Positions 1-8,445 of a stretch of DNA of 64,000 nucleotides are shown here, one piece after another. Origin of the DNA: MGIIb-O2 sp002494975 (GTDB lineage Archaea; Thermoplasmatota; Poseidoniia; Poseidoniales; Thalassarchaeaceae); assembly GCA_028355015.1 (NCBI GenBank), contig JAOMRN010000001.1, forward strand, positions 124,001 through 188,000, in the 5' to 3' direction. The notes below the pieces were generated by a model. That model was not told where the DNA came from and did not search any database. It was given only the letters and a program-made list of their open reading frames with translations. A program made the translations under genes and the position numbers. The stretch's first letter is position 1, and each line of letters starts with the position of its first letter.

Positions 1-2
1 AA

Positions 3-350
3 TCGTATAATTGCTTCTTGAGGGCTGATACCAAACTTCCTATGATGTATATGGAGGATGCAATCAGAGCTACAATTACGCTAATGAACCAACCTATTGA
101 ATCTCTTAGTTCGGCACGTTGCGGATATAACATCTCAGGGCTTTCATTTACAGCAGAGGAATTATCTTCTGAAATTACTAATCATATTCCTGGATTTATT
201 TGCAATTATCAACCTGATATTCGTCAGAATTATGCTGATTCATGGCCTGACTCAGTGGATGATGAGGTTGCAAAGAATGACTGGGAATGGAAACCTGAAT
301 TTCAATTAGAAACATTAGTCAAAGACATGATTGAAAATTTAACAAAATAA
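3..350 (+). CDS. NAD-dependent epimerase/dehydratase, C-terminal part (L-threonine 3-dehydrogenase-like)
   Basis: This is the C-terminal end of an SDR-type NAD-dependent epimerase/dehydratase; the frame is open to the window edge, so the start lies outside. The segment around MMYMEDAIRATI followed by YNISGLSFTAEEL and a final DWEWKPEF resembles the substrate-domain end of the SDR-type L-threonine 3-dehydrogenases, which oxidise threonine to 2-amino-3-ketobutyrate. The Rossmann domain and catalytic YxxxK lie outside the window, so substrate is inferred from the tail only; a nucleotide-sugar epimerase remains possible. It converges on the thermosome gene with a 1-bp gap between stop codons. Confidence 0.7.
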   Translation, partial: SYNCFLRADTKLPMMYMEDAIRATITLMNQPIESLSSARCGYNISGLSFTAEELSSEITNHIPGFICNYQPDIRQNYADSWPDSVDDEVAKNDWEWKPEFQLETLVKDMIENLTK

Positions 351-351
351 T

Positions 352-1962
352 CTAGTTTTCATCAATCTGATTGCTCCAATCTGGAGTCTCGGGACCTTGT
401 TTTGCCCACAACACGTCGTCTATTCTTAGAACACTTATTGCAGCATCAGTGGCACCAATAATGGCATGTTTTGCTACGAAAATAGCATCGAAGATGCCTT
501 TTTCATACATATCAGAAACTTCCCCTGAATTTCCATCAATACCAATCCACCCTCCATTCTTTTTATCTTTAGATTGAGCCGCAGACAGCGCTAAGAGTGT
601 ATCAATTGGATCATGACCTGCATTTTGTGCTAGTGCCCTAGGGACAATTTCCAAGGCAGCGGCATAAGCTTCTATTGCCATTTGTTCTCTTCCTGAATGT
701 GTAGTTGAAAATTGCCTCAATTTTCTTGCGAGATGTGTTTGTGTTGCTCCCCCACCGGGTAGAATTCGGTTCTCTTTTATTAGTCTATAACTAACGCCTA
801 ATGCATCATCAAAGGCCCTACTTACCTCTTCTCTTATTTCTGGCGTTGAACCTCTAATTACCATCGTCATAGCTCCTCCTAATTCGCCTTCAATGGTAGT
901 ATAATTAATTGAGCCAATATTTTTCTCCGAACGTGAAGAATAAACTCCAAGATTAGTCTTAAGAATTCTTTCTACATTACGAATCATGTCTGCACCAGTA
1001 AGCCTCGATAGACGTTCTAGATCATCTCTTTCAAATCTTCTGTAGGCAGTAATCCCTGCTTTTGAAAGCATAGGTATTGCCTCATCAGCAATGCCATCTC
1101 TAACTATTAGCAGGTCGATTTGCAACTCTTTTAGATGCGCTATCATAATTTGAAGATGATGATTATTTCTTTCATGAAATTCATTTAAGACGCCAAGGCT
1201 CCCCACTTCTATTTGAGCCTCTAATTCTAATTTTTTATTCTCTAATGAACCATCTAATATCGCGATATTCCCCCCCTCAGAGGATTTAGGCATATTATTA
1301 TCAATTCGTGTTTTAGCTAATATTAAAGCCGGAGATAGTTTACTGTCTAATGCCTTACCTCCGGATATTTGTAGTCTCTTTATTCGTAATCTTTCTAAGT
1401 CATTACCACCCTCTTCATCTAGTAAAGAATCTGCTGCTTCTAATGCTAATTCTGTTAAATGTGAAGAAAGTAAAGAATCTATTTTACCCTGTAAAGATGT
1501 AGTGACGACAGAATGTCTTAATTTTTTATCGCCTGCCACGCGTGCTAACGATTCTATTTCTCTCAGCGCCTCTTGATTAGCTATTCTGTATCCCTTAGTA
1601 ATTATGGATGGATGAATTCCAGAACGAACTAATTCTAGAGAATTTTGTAGCATTTCTGCCATTAATATTACTGTAGTAGTTGTCCCGTCTCGGGCCGATT
1701 TATCTTGTAAACTAGATGATGCAATCAATAGATTTGCAGTTGGGTGTTCAACTCTTGCAGTTTCAAGAACAGTCACTCCATCGTTTGTTACTATCGCCTC
1801 ACCTGAATCGTTTACAAGCATCTTGTCGAGACCTCTAGGCCCAAGTGTTGAGCGAACTGCATTTGAAAGAGATACTGCTGCTGCAACATTACGCACTAAA
1901 GCAGTACGGCCGTGTATACGGTCAGTATCTTCCAAAGCAACTTCATGTTCTGCATCTGCCAT
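352..1962 (-). CDS. thsA: Thermosome subunit (group II chaperonin)
   Basis: ATP-dependent cytosolic folding chamber subunit of the CCT/TriC/thermosome family, 536 aa, the normal family length. Family motifs are present in order: TLGPRGLDKMLV near residue 40, NDGVTVLET near 60, DGTTTTVILMAEML near 90 (nucleotide binding), and LPGGGATQ near 400. The ATG at 1962 is preceded by a clear GGAGG 6 nt upstream and is preferred over the in-frame GTG at 1980. It is transcribed divergently from the small chaperone-like gene and dnaK, making a proteostasis neighbourhood. No Gly/Met-rich C-terminal tail of the bacterial GroEL kind is present. Which subunit paralogue it is cannot be told from one window. 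Confidence 0.96.
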   Translation of the reverse strand: MADAEHEVALEDTDRIHGRTALVRNVAAAVSLSNAVRSTLGPRGLDKMLVNDSGEAIVTNDGVTVLETARVEHPTANLLIASSSLQDKSARDGTTTTVILMAEMLQNSLELVRSGIHPSIITKGYRIANQEALREIESLARVAGDKKLRHSVVTTSLQGKIDSLLSSHLTELALEAADSLLDEEGGNDLERLRIKRLQISGGKALDSKLSPALILAKTRIDNNMPKSSEGGNIAILDGSLENKKLELEAQIEVGSLGVLNEFHERNNHHLQIMIAHLKELQIDLLIVRDGIADEAIPMLSKAGITAYRRFERDDLERLSRLTGADMIRNVERILKTNLGVYSSRSEKNIGSINYTTIEGELGGAMTMVIRGSTPEIREEVSRAFDDALGVSYRLIKENRILPGGGATQTHLARKLRQFSTTHSGREQMAIEAYAAALEIVPRALAQNAGHDPIDTLLALSAAQSKDKKNGGWIGIDGNSGEVSDMYEKGIFDAIFVAKHAIIGATDAAISVLRIDDVLWAKQGPETPDWSNQIDEN

Positions 1963-2122
1963 GTAGTCCTCCCGACTCACTAACCTGATTTGAAATCGCT
2001 CCTACCGACTCCAATCTAATATTGTATAATTTTTTTATTAATGTTAGTAAGAATTAGTAACGTGAAGTTCATAAAGGAAGGCAACTTCGGACTATACAAC
2101 CTTAAGTTGAGTAGTGTTGTAA

Positions 2123-2728
2123 ATGAGTAATCCTAGTAAAGATGAATGGGAAGAGAAAATGCTCAAAGAAATGGCTGAAATGTTCAGTAAAATGGGTATG
2201 CCAATCGATATTTCTATGCTACAGAACATGATGTCTCAAGTGCGAGAGCAGTTTGAGAAAATGGGTATAGATCCTGAAAAAATGTCGAATAAGGATATGA
2301 AAATTGATATCAACGGCGACCCGGATGATTTCCGAAGAACGATGGAATCGATGTTAAATGGTCCTGATGGTATTTCAGAATTATTTAGAAATATGGGTGT
2401 TAATATCCAAGTGAATAATCCCACTCCTGTTGTTGAGGCCGAATTAGAACATGAGGATAACGAGGATGAGCAATTCTTAGAAGCAGATATTCATATTCAT
2501 GAAGATAGAATGTATGCAACTATAGATTTATCCAGGCAATTAGATATTAATGTGTCCGAATTAGAACTTAATTTGATAGATGCAGGGAAAGTTCTTCAAT
2601 TAATGCGGAAGACACAGTTAAGGCCATTCAAGAAGTTTGATCTTCCTGAGGTAGCAGATCAAATAGTAGAATGGAGCCTAAATAATGGTATCCTAGATGT
2701 AATATTCGATATAAGAAATTATAATTGA
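2123..2728 (+). CDS. Conserved hypothetical with CS/Hsp20-like C-terminal domain, upstream of dnaK
   Basis: A 201-aa protein I cannot name. The N-terminal 110 residues are Met-rich and amphipathic (repeated EKMG, MSQVREQFEKMG type helices). The C-terminal 85 residues form short alternating strands (MYATIDLS, ELNLIDAGKVLQLM, GILDVIFDIRNYN) that look like a CS/alpha-crystallin beta-sandwich. It ends 17 nt before the DnaK start and is co-directional with it, so a co-chaperone role is a reasonable inference. It is not GrpE or DnaJ: there is no HPD motif and no long coiled coil. No strong ribosome binding site precedes the ATG, consistent with a leaderless or short-leader transcript. Confidence 0.7.
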   Translation: MSNPSKDEWEEKMLKEMAEMFSKMGMPIDISMLQNMMSQVREQFEKMGIDPEKMSNKDMKIDINGDPDDFRRTMESMLNGPDGISELFRNMGVNIQVNNPTPVVEAELEHEDNEDEQFLEADIHIHEDRMYATIDLSRQLDINVSELELNLIDAGKVLQLMRKTQLRPFKKFDLPEVADQIVEWSLNNGILDVIFDIRNYN

Positions 2729-2745
2729 AAAAAGGATGTGAAAAA

Positions 2746-4617
2746 ATGAGTGGACCTGTAATTGGAATAGATCTTGGAACGACAAATAGCTGTGTGGCAA
2801 CTCTTGAAGGAGGCCAGGCGGTAGTAATTGCAAACTCTGAGGGGGCAAGGACGACTCCCTCTGTAGTTGCATTTAGCAAAGATGGAGAACGTTTAGTAGG
2901 TGTTACTGCTAAAAGGCAGGCAGTAACTAATTCTGAAAGGACCATTCTTTCTGTCAAAAGAGAGATGGGTACTGATTGGTCGAAGGATATTGATGAGAAT
3001 AATTATACTCCACAAGAAGTTTCAGCATTTGTTCTACAAAAATTAAAGGCTGATGCCGAGTCATATTTAGGGCGAGAGGTTACTCAAGCAGTAATTACAT
3101 GCCCTGCATATTTTGATGACGCTCAGAGAAAAGCTACTCAAGATGCAGGCCGTATAGCAGGTCTTGAAGTATTGAGAATCATCAACGAACCAACAGCCGC
3201 TGCTTTGGCCTATGGTGTAGATAAGGCAGAAGATCAAACAATTCTCGTTTATGACTTGGGTGGGGGGACATTCGATGTATCTGTTCTGGAAATATATCAG
3301 GTAGATGGCCAGCCGCAGATAGAAGTCAAAGCGACTAGTGGTAATAATAAACTCGGAGGAGATGATTTTGATCATGAAGTTGTAAAATGGATTACTGATG
3401 AGTACAAGAAAACTTCCGGTATTGACTTAACTAAGGATATGCAAGCAATGAGTCGCCTTAGAGAAGCGGCTGAAAAAGCAAAAATCGAACTTTCTGGAAC
3501 TGCTATGTCTCAAATCAATTTACCCTTTATCACTATGAAAGATGGGCAACCAGAACATCTTGATCTTTCACTATCAAGAGCTAAATTTGAAGATTTAACC
3601 TCTAAATTAGTAGAGAAAACGATGGCTCCTACTAGAAGGGCAATGAAAGATGCAGGAATTGGTAAAGGAGATGTCGATAAAGTAATTCTTGTTGGTGGTT
3701 CAACACGTATACCTGCTGTTCAAACCGCTATCGAATCAGAAGTAGGAAAGTCTCCATTCAAAGGTGTAAATCCAGATGAAGCAGTTGCTCTTGGAGCAGC
3801 ACTTCAAGCAGGAATTATTGTTGGAGATGAAGGAGTTACAGATGTCTTACTTCTTGATGTGACACCACTAACTTTGGGTATTGAGACCTTGGGTGGCGTG
3901 ATGACTACTATGATTGAAAGAAATACCACAATTCCTTCACGCCGTTCTGAAACGTTCTCAACCGCTCAAGATAGTCAACCTGCAGTCGAAGTACATGTTC
4001 TTCAGGGAGAACGTGAGTTTGCGAATGACAATACCTCTCTTGGAAGATTCCATTTGATGGGGATTCCACCAGCACCTAGGGGTCTTCCACAGATTGAAGT
4101 GACCTTTGATATTGATGCAAATGGGATAGTTAGTGTCTCTGCCAAAGATCTTGGAACTGGGACAGAACAATCAATTAAGATTGAGGGGCAAACATCTCTT
4201 TCAGAGGAAGAAATAAGACAAAAGATAACTGATGCTGAAGAATTTGCAGAGGAAGACAAGCGCCGTAAAATGAAAGTTGAACTAAGAAATACGGCCGATA
4301 GTATCGTTTACCAAACACGTCGTACAATTGACGAAACAAAAGATAAACTCACAGAAGATGTAGTTAATCCAGTTTTAGATAAACTCAAAGAATTAGAATC
4401 AATGATAATTAATGATGATGTACCCGTTTCTGATGATGATCTCGATGAAGACGGTATACAATCTAGGATTCAAGAACTGGAAGAATTAATGCATAAACTA
4501 TCATCTAAACTGTACGAAGCAGCTTCCGCTGAAATGGCAGAAGAAGATATTTCAGAAGATGAAGGAAGTGATGTTGTAGAAGCAGATTTCGAAGTACTTG
4601 ATTCAGACGAAGAGTGA
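2746..4617 (+). CDS. dnaK: Chaperone protein DnaK (Hsp70)
   Basis: Hsp70 chaperone of 623 aa. The ATPase domain begins with GIDLGTTNSCVA, has NEPTAAALAYG near residue 145 and DLGGGTFDVSVLEI near 170. It is followed by the linker DVLLLDVTPLTLGIETLGG and the substrate-binding domain, then an acidic tail ending DSDEE. ATG 2746 is chosen because the next residues are the family start; the TTG at 2725 would add only a non-conserved leader. Many archaea lack Hsp70, and those having it are generally thought to have gained it from bacteria. GrpE and DnaJ are not adjacent here. The PspC-domain gene overlaps or nearly abuts the stop. Confidence 0.97.
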   Translation: MSGPVIGIDLGTTNSCVATLEGGQAVVIANSEGARTTPSVVAFSKDGERLVGVTAKRQAVTNSERTILSVKREMGTDWSKDIDENNYTPQEVSAFVLQKLKADAESYLGREVTQAVITCPAYFDDAQRKATQDAGRIAGLEVLRIINEPTAAALAYGVDKAEDQTILVYDLGGGTFDVSVLEIYQVDGQPQIEVKATSGNNKLGGDDFDHEVVKWITDEYKKTSGIDLTKDMQAMSRLREAAEKAKIELSGTAMSQINLPFITMKDGQPEHLDLSLSRAKFEDLTSKLVEKTMAPTRRAMKDAGIGKGDVDKVILVGGSTRIPAVQTAIESEVGKSPFKGVNPDEAVALGAALQAGIIVGDEGVTDVLLLDVTPLTLGIETLGGVMTTMIERNTTIPSRRSETFSTAQDSQPAVEVHVLQGEREFANDNTSLGRFHLMGIPPAPRGLPQIEVTFDIDANGIVSVSAKDLGTGTEQSIKIEGQTSLSEEEIRQKITDAEEFAEEDKRRKMKVELRNTADSIVYQTRRTIDETKDKLTEDVVNPVLDKLKELESMIINDDVPVSDDDLDEDGIQSRIQELEELMHKLSSKLYEAASAEMAEEDISEDEGSDVVEADFEVLDSDEE

Positions 4618-4621
4618 TTTT

Positions 4622-4849
4622 TTGTCTGGTAATTCTATACAAAAAATTAATGTTGGCGCAAAACCTCTTTACAGGCTTCGATCCGATCGCATAATCCTAG
4701 GTATTTGTTCGGGTATTGCTAGAAAATTAGGAATATCATCTACTGTTTCTAGGTTAATATTCTCTGCACTAACTTTGTTTTCTGGTGGCGGCTTAATAAT
4801 TGTATATATTATTGCTTTTTTACTGATACCTCAGGAACCCATTGAGTAA
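4622..4849 (+). CDS. PspC-domain small membrane protein
   Basis: A 75-aa protein with the PspC domain: KPLYRLRSDRIILGICSGIA, then KLGISSTVSRLIF and a Gly-rich hydrophobic segment LIIVYIIAFLLIP. PspC domains are found in membrane-stress (phage shock) systems and as stand-alone envelope proteins. TTG 4622 is a plausible start just after the dnaK stop; an upstream TTG at 4598 would overlap dnaK. One or two membrane segments are visible. It follows dnaK closely and may be co-transcribed with it, suggesting a stress-related envelope role, which is an inference. Confidence 0.8.
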   Translation: MSGNSIQKINVGAKPLYRLRSDRIILGICSGIARKLGISSTVSRLIFSALTLFSGGGLIIVYIIAFLLIPQEPIE

Positions 4850-4851
4850 TT

Positions 4852-6357
4852 TTATTTCTGCGTTATTAAGTAGTGTAATGCTCGTACCTGCACTCCAGTT
4901 GCACCGTGTCCAACTGTGACATTTGTTTCTCCACCCCAGATTCCAGCGGTGCCAGCAATGTCTAAATGTGCCCATGGTATTTGTGACTTTTTCCCTTCTT
5001 TATCTTCGCGTTCTTGGACAAATTGCTTTAGGAAACCTGCTGCTTGGCTAGCGCCCCCCCATCTTCCCTTACCTTGGTTGCGTACATCTGCAATTTTTGA
5101 TGAAGTCATTTGTTTTTCAAAGGCAGGGAGGAGTGGCATAGGCCAAGAAATCTCATCTACTTCATCTCCTGCTGTCTGTATTTTTCCTGATAATGCTTTA
5201 TTATTAGAAAATAATCCTGTTGCCTCGTGACCAAGTGCAACAACGATTGATCCAGTTAGTGTAGCTAAATCTATGATATAAGAGGGTTTTAGTTCGCTAG
5301 CTTTCCATAGACCATCTGCGAGAACATTTCGGCCCTCAGCATCAGTATTCAAAACTTCTATTGTCTTACCTGAATAGGTGTTAATTACGTCGCCTGGACG
5401 ATATGCCTCGGCACTAGGCATATTTTCTGCCATACAAGTAATGCCATTAATTCGTCCTTCATATCCAGTTGCATGGAGTGCCTGAAATAAACCGAAAACA
5501 GTTGCAGAACCATGCATGTCTAGTTTCATTTCATCCATCCCAGCACTGCCTTTAATTGAAATTCCTCCGGAATCAAAAGTAATACCCTTTCCAACGATAC
5601 AAGGTACTTCTGAATCTTTATTAGCACTTGGATTCAAACGAAAGAATACCATGCAAGGTTTGTGTATACTTCCTTTACCAACCTCGATAAGCCCATACAT
5701 CCCTTCTTCTTTGAGGCGTGCGTAATTCCAAACTTCAACTTCAACATTTTGCTTATCTTTGGACCATTCAAGAGCTCTTTTTCCAAATTCTTCTGGGTAT
5801 AACTTATTCGCAGGTTCATTTCCTAAATCACGTGCTAAATGAACCCCCGTAGCTATTTCATACGCCCTATTTACTGCTGAATTTAACGCATCTTGATGTC
5901 TTTCTATGGTTTGACACATTAGAGACCAAGGGCCTTTTTTGTCATCCTCTTTCTTTTGATATTTATCAAATGAATAATCTCTTAGAATCATTCCTTCGGC
6001 AAAGGCAGCCATATTCTTAACATTCCATCCAGTAGTGTATCGAATTACAATTTTAGTCCCATGATTCTTTGAAAGAGATGCGAAACACTTAGCTCCCGTA
6101 TCTCTAGATTTTTTAGTTGTCAAATCATTTTTTTCTCCTCCTCCTAATAGGATTATTTGACATTCTTTTGTCCAGATACTCAATGATTCACCAAGCTTAC
6201 CGGTGAAAGAATCACTAGCAAAAGCAGATTTTAATGCAATGCTAGCACTCCGATTCAGATTTGTTGTTGCATTATTTGGAGCTTTATTGCAACCTTCAAA
6301 AACAGGTATTACCATTATATTTCCAGTTTCTAAAAAACCACTTGTTGTAACTTTCAT
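4852..6357 (-). CDS. pepA: Leucyl aminopeptidase (M17 cytosol aminopeptidase)
   Basis: Zn/Mn-dependent cytosolic aminopeptidase of family M17, 501 aa, which removes N-terminal residues from peptides. The catalytic domain shows the metal ligands in GKGITFDSGG and MKLDMHGSA and the family signature NTDAEGRNVLADGL, with the usual GATGVQVR near the C terminus. The N-terminal half is the poorly conserved macro-like domain. ATG 6357 is used; an in-frame GTG at 6363 adds two residues. It converges on the PspC gene with a 2-bp gap. In a protein-degrading heterotroph such an enzyme fits peptide scavenging. Confidence 0.94.
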   Translation of the reverse strand: MKVTTSGFLETGNIMVIPVFEGCNKAPNNATTNLNRSASIALKSAFASDSFTGKLGESLSIWTKECQIILLGGGEKNDLTTKKSRDTGAKCFASLSKNHGTKIVIRYTTGWNVKNMAAFAEGMILRDYSFDKYQKKEDDKKGPWSLMCQTIERHQDALNSAVNRAYEIATGVHLARDLGNEPANKLYPEEFGKRALEWSKDKQNVEVEVWNYARLKEEGMYGLIEVGKGSIHKPCMVFFRLNPSANKDSEVPCIVGKGITFDSGGISIKGSAGMDEMKLDMHGSATVFGLFQALHATGYEGRINGITCMAENMPSAEAYRPGDVINTYSGKTIEVLNTDAEGRNVLADGLWKASELKPSYIIDLATLTGSIVVALGHEATGLFSNNKALSGKIQTAGDEVDEISWPMPLLPAFEKQMTSSKIADVRNQGKGRWGGASQAAGFLKQFVQEREDKEGKKSQIPWAHLDIAGTAGIWGGETNVTVGHGATGVQVRALHYLITQK

Positions 6358-6501
6358 AAGCACGCGATTATGTTCAATTATACAAAGAATTGTTTATTAA
6401 AGTCTCAACTTCAAATCAATATTAGATAATATATAGATTATAATTAATCTAGAATTGTATATTTTAATAATAAATATTACTCGAACGCTATATTCAAGTT
6501 T

Positions 6502-6918
6502 TTATGTCCTGTAAAACATTCCTTTGGTCGGGCTCGAATCTTCGAATCCCCATTTCTCATAAAAACCACTAACATCTGCCATTAAACTAACATAGGATGA
6601 TTTAGGTGCGTTTTTTCTGATATAATTCATTATTGAATCCATCATCATAGAACCTAAACCTTGATCCTGTAATTCAGGTAATACCACCATGTCACATATA
6701 TGATAGACTGTACCACCGTCTCCAATTATTCTCCCCATACCAACAGTTCTAGTTAGATTTTCTTTTTCTTCAATAATAATTACTGAAAATAATGAATTGT
6801 TGATCCCTCTATGGACACCATCTATAGATCTAGATGGCATACCCGCGGCTTTTCTCAGTTTCATGAAATCTTTAACCGATGGGCTCTTCTCAATTAATAA
6901 AAATACCAATCTGCTCAC
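6502..6918 (-). CDS. GNAT family N-acetyltransferase
   Basis: A 138-aa GCN5-related acetyltransferase. Motif A is visible as MVVLPELQDQGLGSMMMDSI (acetyl-CoA pyrophosphate loop Q-x-x-G-x-G), followed by the C-terminal FYEKWGFEDSSP, which is the typical motif B region of small GNATs. The substrate cannot be predicted. The gene begins with GTG three bases after the stop of the agmatinase-family gene upstream, so the two are very likely one transcription unit; polyamine or arginine-derivative acetylation is a speculative link. Confidence 0.85.
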   Translation of the reverse strand: MSRLVFLLIEKSPSVKDFMKLRKAAGMPSRSIDGVHRGINNSLFSVIIIEEKENLTRTVGMGRIIGDGGTVYHICDMVVLPELQDQGLGSMMMDSIMNYIRKNAPKSSYVSLMADVSGFYEKWGFEDSSPTKGMFYRT

Positions 6919-6921
6919 TCC

Positions 6922-7854
6922 CTATTTTGAAATATTATTTGCAATATGGCATGCTAAAATTTTTGTAGCAATAAGTGCAGCTGAAAACTCCGTTAAATTC
7001 GTTCCCTGTGATGTAGAAATTTCATTAATATCTGCACCTATTACTTCAGTATCTTTAGCAGAGAATAATGATTCTATAATTTCTATTGCTCCCCAATAAG
7101 AAAGTCCTCCGGGTACTGGAGTACCTGTCGCCGGAACTAAGCTTCCATCTAGACCGTCTATATCAAATGTCAACCAGATTGGCCCCTCTATTCTTTTAAT
7201 TTCATCAATCATTAAATCCCAATCCGACAGATTAGGATTCACCTTAATCAAATCTCTAGCAAACCAAGTTCTAACTCTTTCATCATTCTGAATAATTTCT
7301 TCTTCTTCCGAACTGTAAGTCCTAACTCCTATCTGAATAACATTACCAACTCCAGCATCTAAGGCTCTTCTTATTACTGTGCCATGTGAAAATTTTTCTC
7401 CATTTAACTCATCTCTTAGATCTGCATGAGCATCAATTTGAACAATAGTTAATTTTTGCAATTCACGATTAATACTAGGGTGTTCTTTTACAGCTTCAAT
7501 TAATGGTAGTAGTAAACCATGTTCTCCTCCTAAAATGATTGGAAACTGTTCGCCATTCATCCAAGGTGTAGAGAAGTTGGTGATACTCACGAGAGCTTCT
7601 TTGAGGCTAGAGACATCATTATCCCATGGTTTAGATGTATGAATTTTGAAACCACATGGCAGTTCACTCTCTAGTAATTCATCATTTATTTCGACCTGTG
7701 TGCTAGCATTAATACAGGCCTCTGGTCCAAACTCAGTTCCTTCTCTATAACTTGTTGTCATTTCATATGGAATTGGCAAAATTACAATATCGAAAGGCCC
7801 TTCTTTGTCCTCTTCAAGACCCAAAAATGTCTTCACCTCCCCTATCTCCATCAT
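6922..7854 (-). CDS. speB: Agmatinase/arginase family ureohydrolase
   Basis: Mn-dependent ureohydrolase, 310 aa, expected to convert agmatine to putrescine plus urea. The binuclear metal site is visible: GGEHG (family GGDHS), DAHADLRDE, and FDIDGLDGS followed by TGTPVPGGLSYW. Agmatinase is favoured over arginase by family custom in archaea that make agmatine from arginine, but formiminoglutamase or guanidinobutyrase cannot be excluded. Two adjacent ATGs occur at the start. The GNAT gene follows 3 bp downstream. Confidence 0.85.
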   Translation of the reverse strand: MMEIGEVKTFLGLEEDKEGPFDIVILPIPYEMTTSYREGTEFGPEACINASTQVEINDELLESELPCGFKIHTSKPWDNDVSSLKEALVSITNFSTPWMNGEQFPIILGGEHGLLLPLIEAVKEHPSINRELQKLTIVQIDAHADLRDELNGEKFSHGTVIRRALDAGVGNVIQIGVRTYSSEEEEIIQNDERVRTWFARDLIKVNPNLSDWDLMIDEIKRIEGPIWLTFDIDGLDGSLVPATGTPVPGGLSYWGAIEIIESLFSAKDTEVIGADINEISTSQGTNLTEFSAALIATKILACHIANNISK

Positions 7855-7979
7855 GTTATCGAGGGACTTCCACCGATTAACCGCTTCGGGTTTAGAAAAA
7901 CAAATTTGAAATCATCTTGAAGCATGGTTGATAAGTCACGCCCTTCCATACTATAGATATAGGAGGCGGTAATATCGGT

Positions 7980-8390
7980 TTGACATTAGCACAGTTGACT
8001 CAAGCCATTCGTCGTAAAGTCGATGAAGGTATGGAAACTGTTGTAGCCGAAGGCATTGCCGAACATGCTCTTGGATTCTTTGGTTTTTCAAATCGTATAA
8101 TTGATAATGCATTAGAACCTAACGACAGGAATCTTTTTTATCAATTGCAAGATTATGATCTTTTAACCACGGAGTCAGAAGAAACAACACTGTGGGATGG
8201 AAGAGAATGGAGAATACATTATTGGAAATTTAAATCATCAGCAGAGGCCTTCGCCCTAGCAGCTATGGATATGAGGAGTAAAAAGAAAGTTGATGATGAT
8301 CCTTATGCCGGTATTTATGATGATATGCCCGCAAATCTTTGGAAAGAAAGGTCAGGTGAAGAAGACGATTGGGAAGAACCATTATTCTAG
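7980..8390 (+). CDS. Conserved hypothetical protein, 136 aa
   Basis: I do not recognise a named function. The protein begins MTLAQLTQAIRRKVDEGMET, has a helical first half (AEHALGFFGFSNRIIDNALE, reminiscent of a small HTH-like bundle), and an acidic C terminus ending EEDDWEEPLF. Start is TTG 7980, with a strong GGAGG about 13 nt upstream. No membrane segment or signal peptide. It stands alone between the divergent agmatinase gene and the surface protein gene. Similar short cytosolic proteins in the Thermoplasmata branch are carried as domains of unknown function. Confidence 0.7.
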   Translation: MTLAQLTQAIRRKVDEGMETVVAEGIAEHALGFFGFSNRIIDNALEPNDRNLFYQLQDYDLLTTESEETTLWDGREWRIHYWKFKSSAEAFALAAMDMRSKKKVDDDPYAGIYDDMPANLWKERSGEEDDWEEPLF

Positions 8391-8445
8391 TCATATACAA
8401 ACAAAATACCAAACTCTTCAAAAGTAGGACTCCGGAAGTTAATTT

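Noticed and set aside
371..577. ORFs antisense to the thermosome gene
   Set aside because: Codon-shadow frames of a well-conserved gene.
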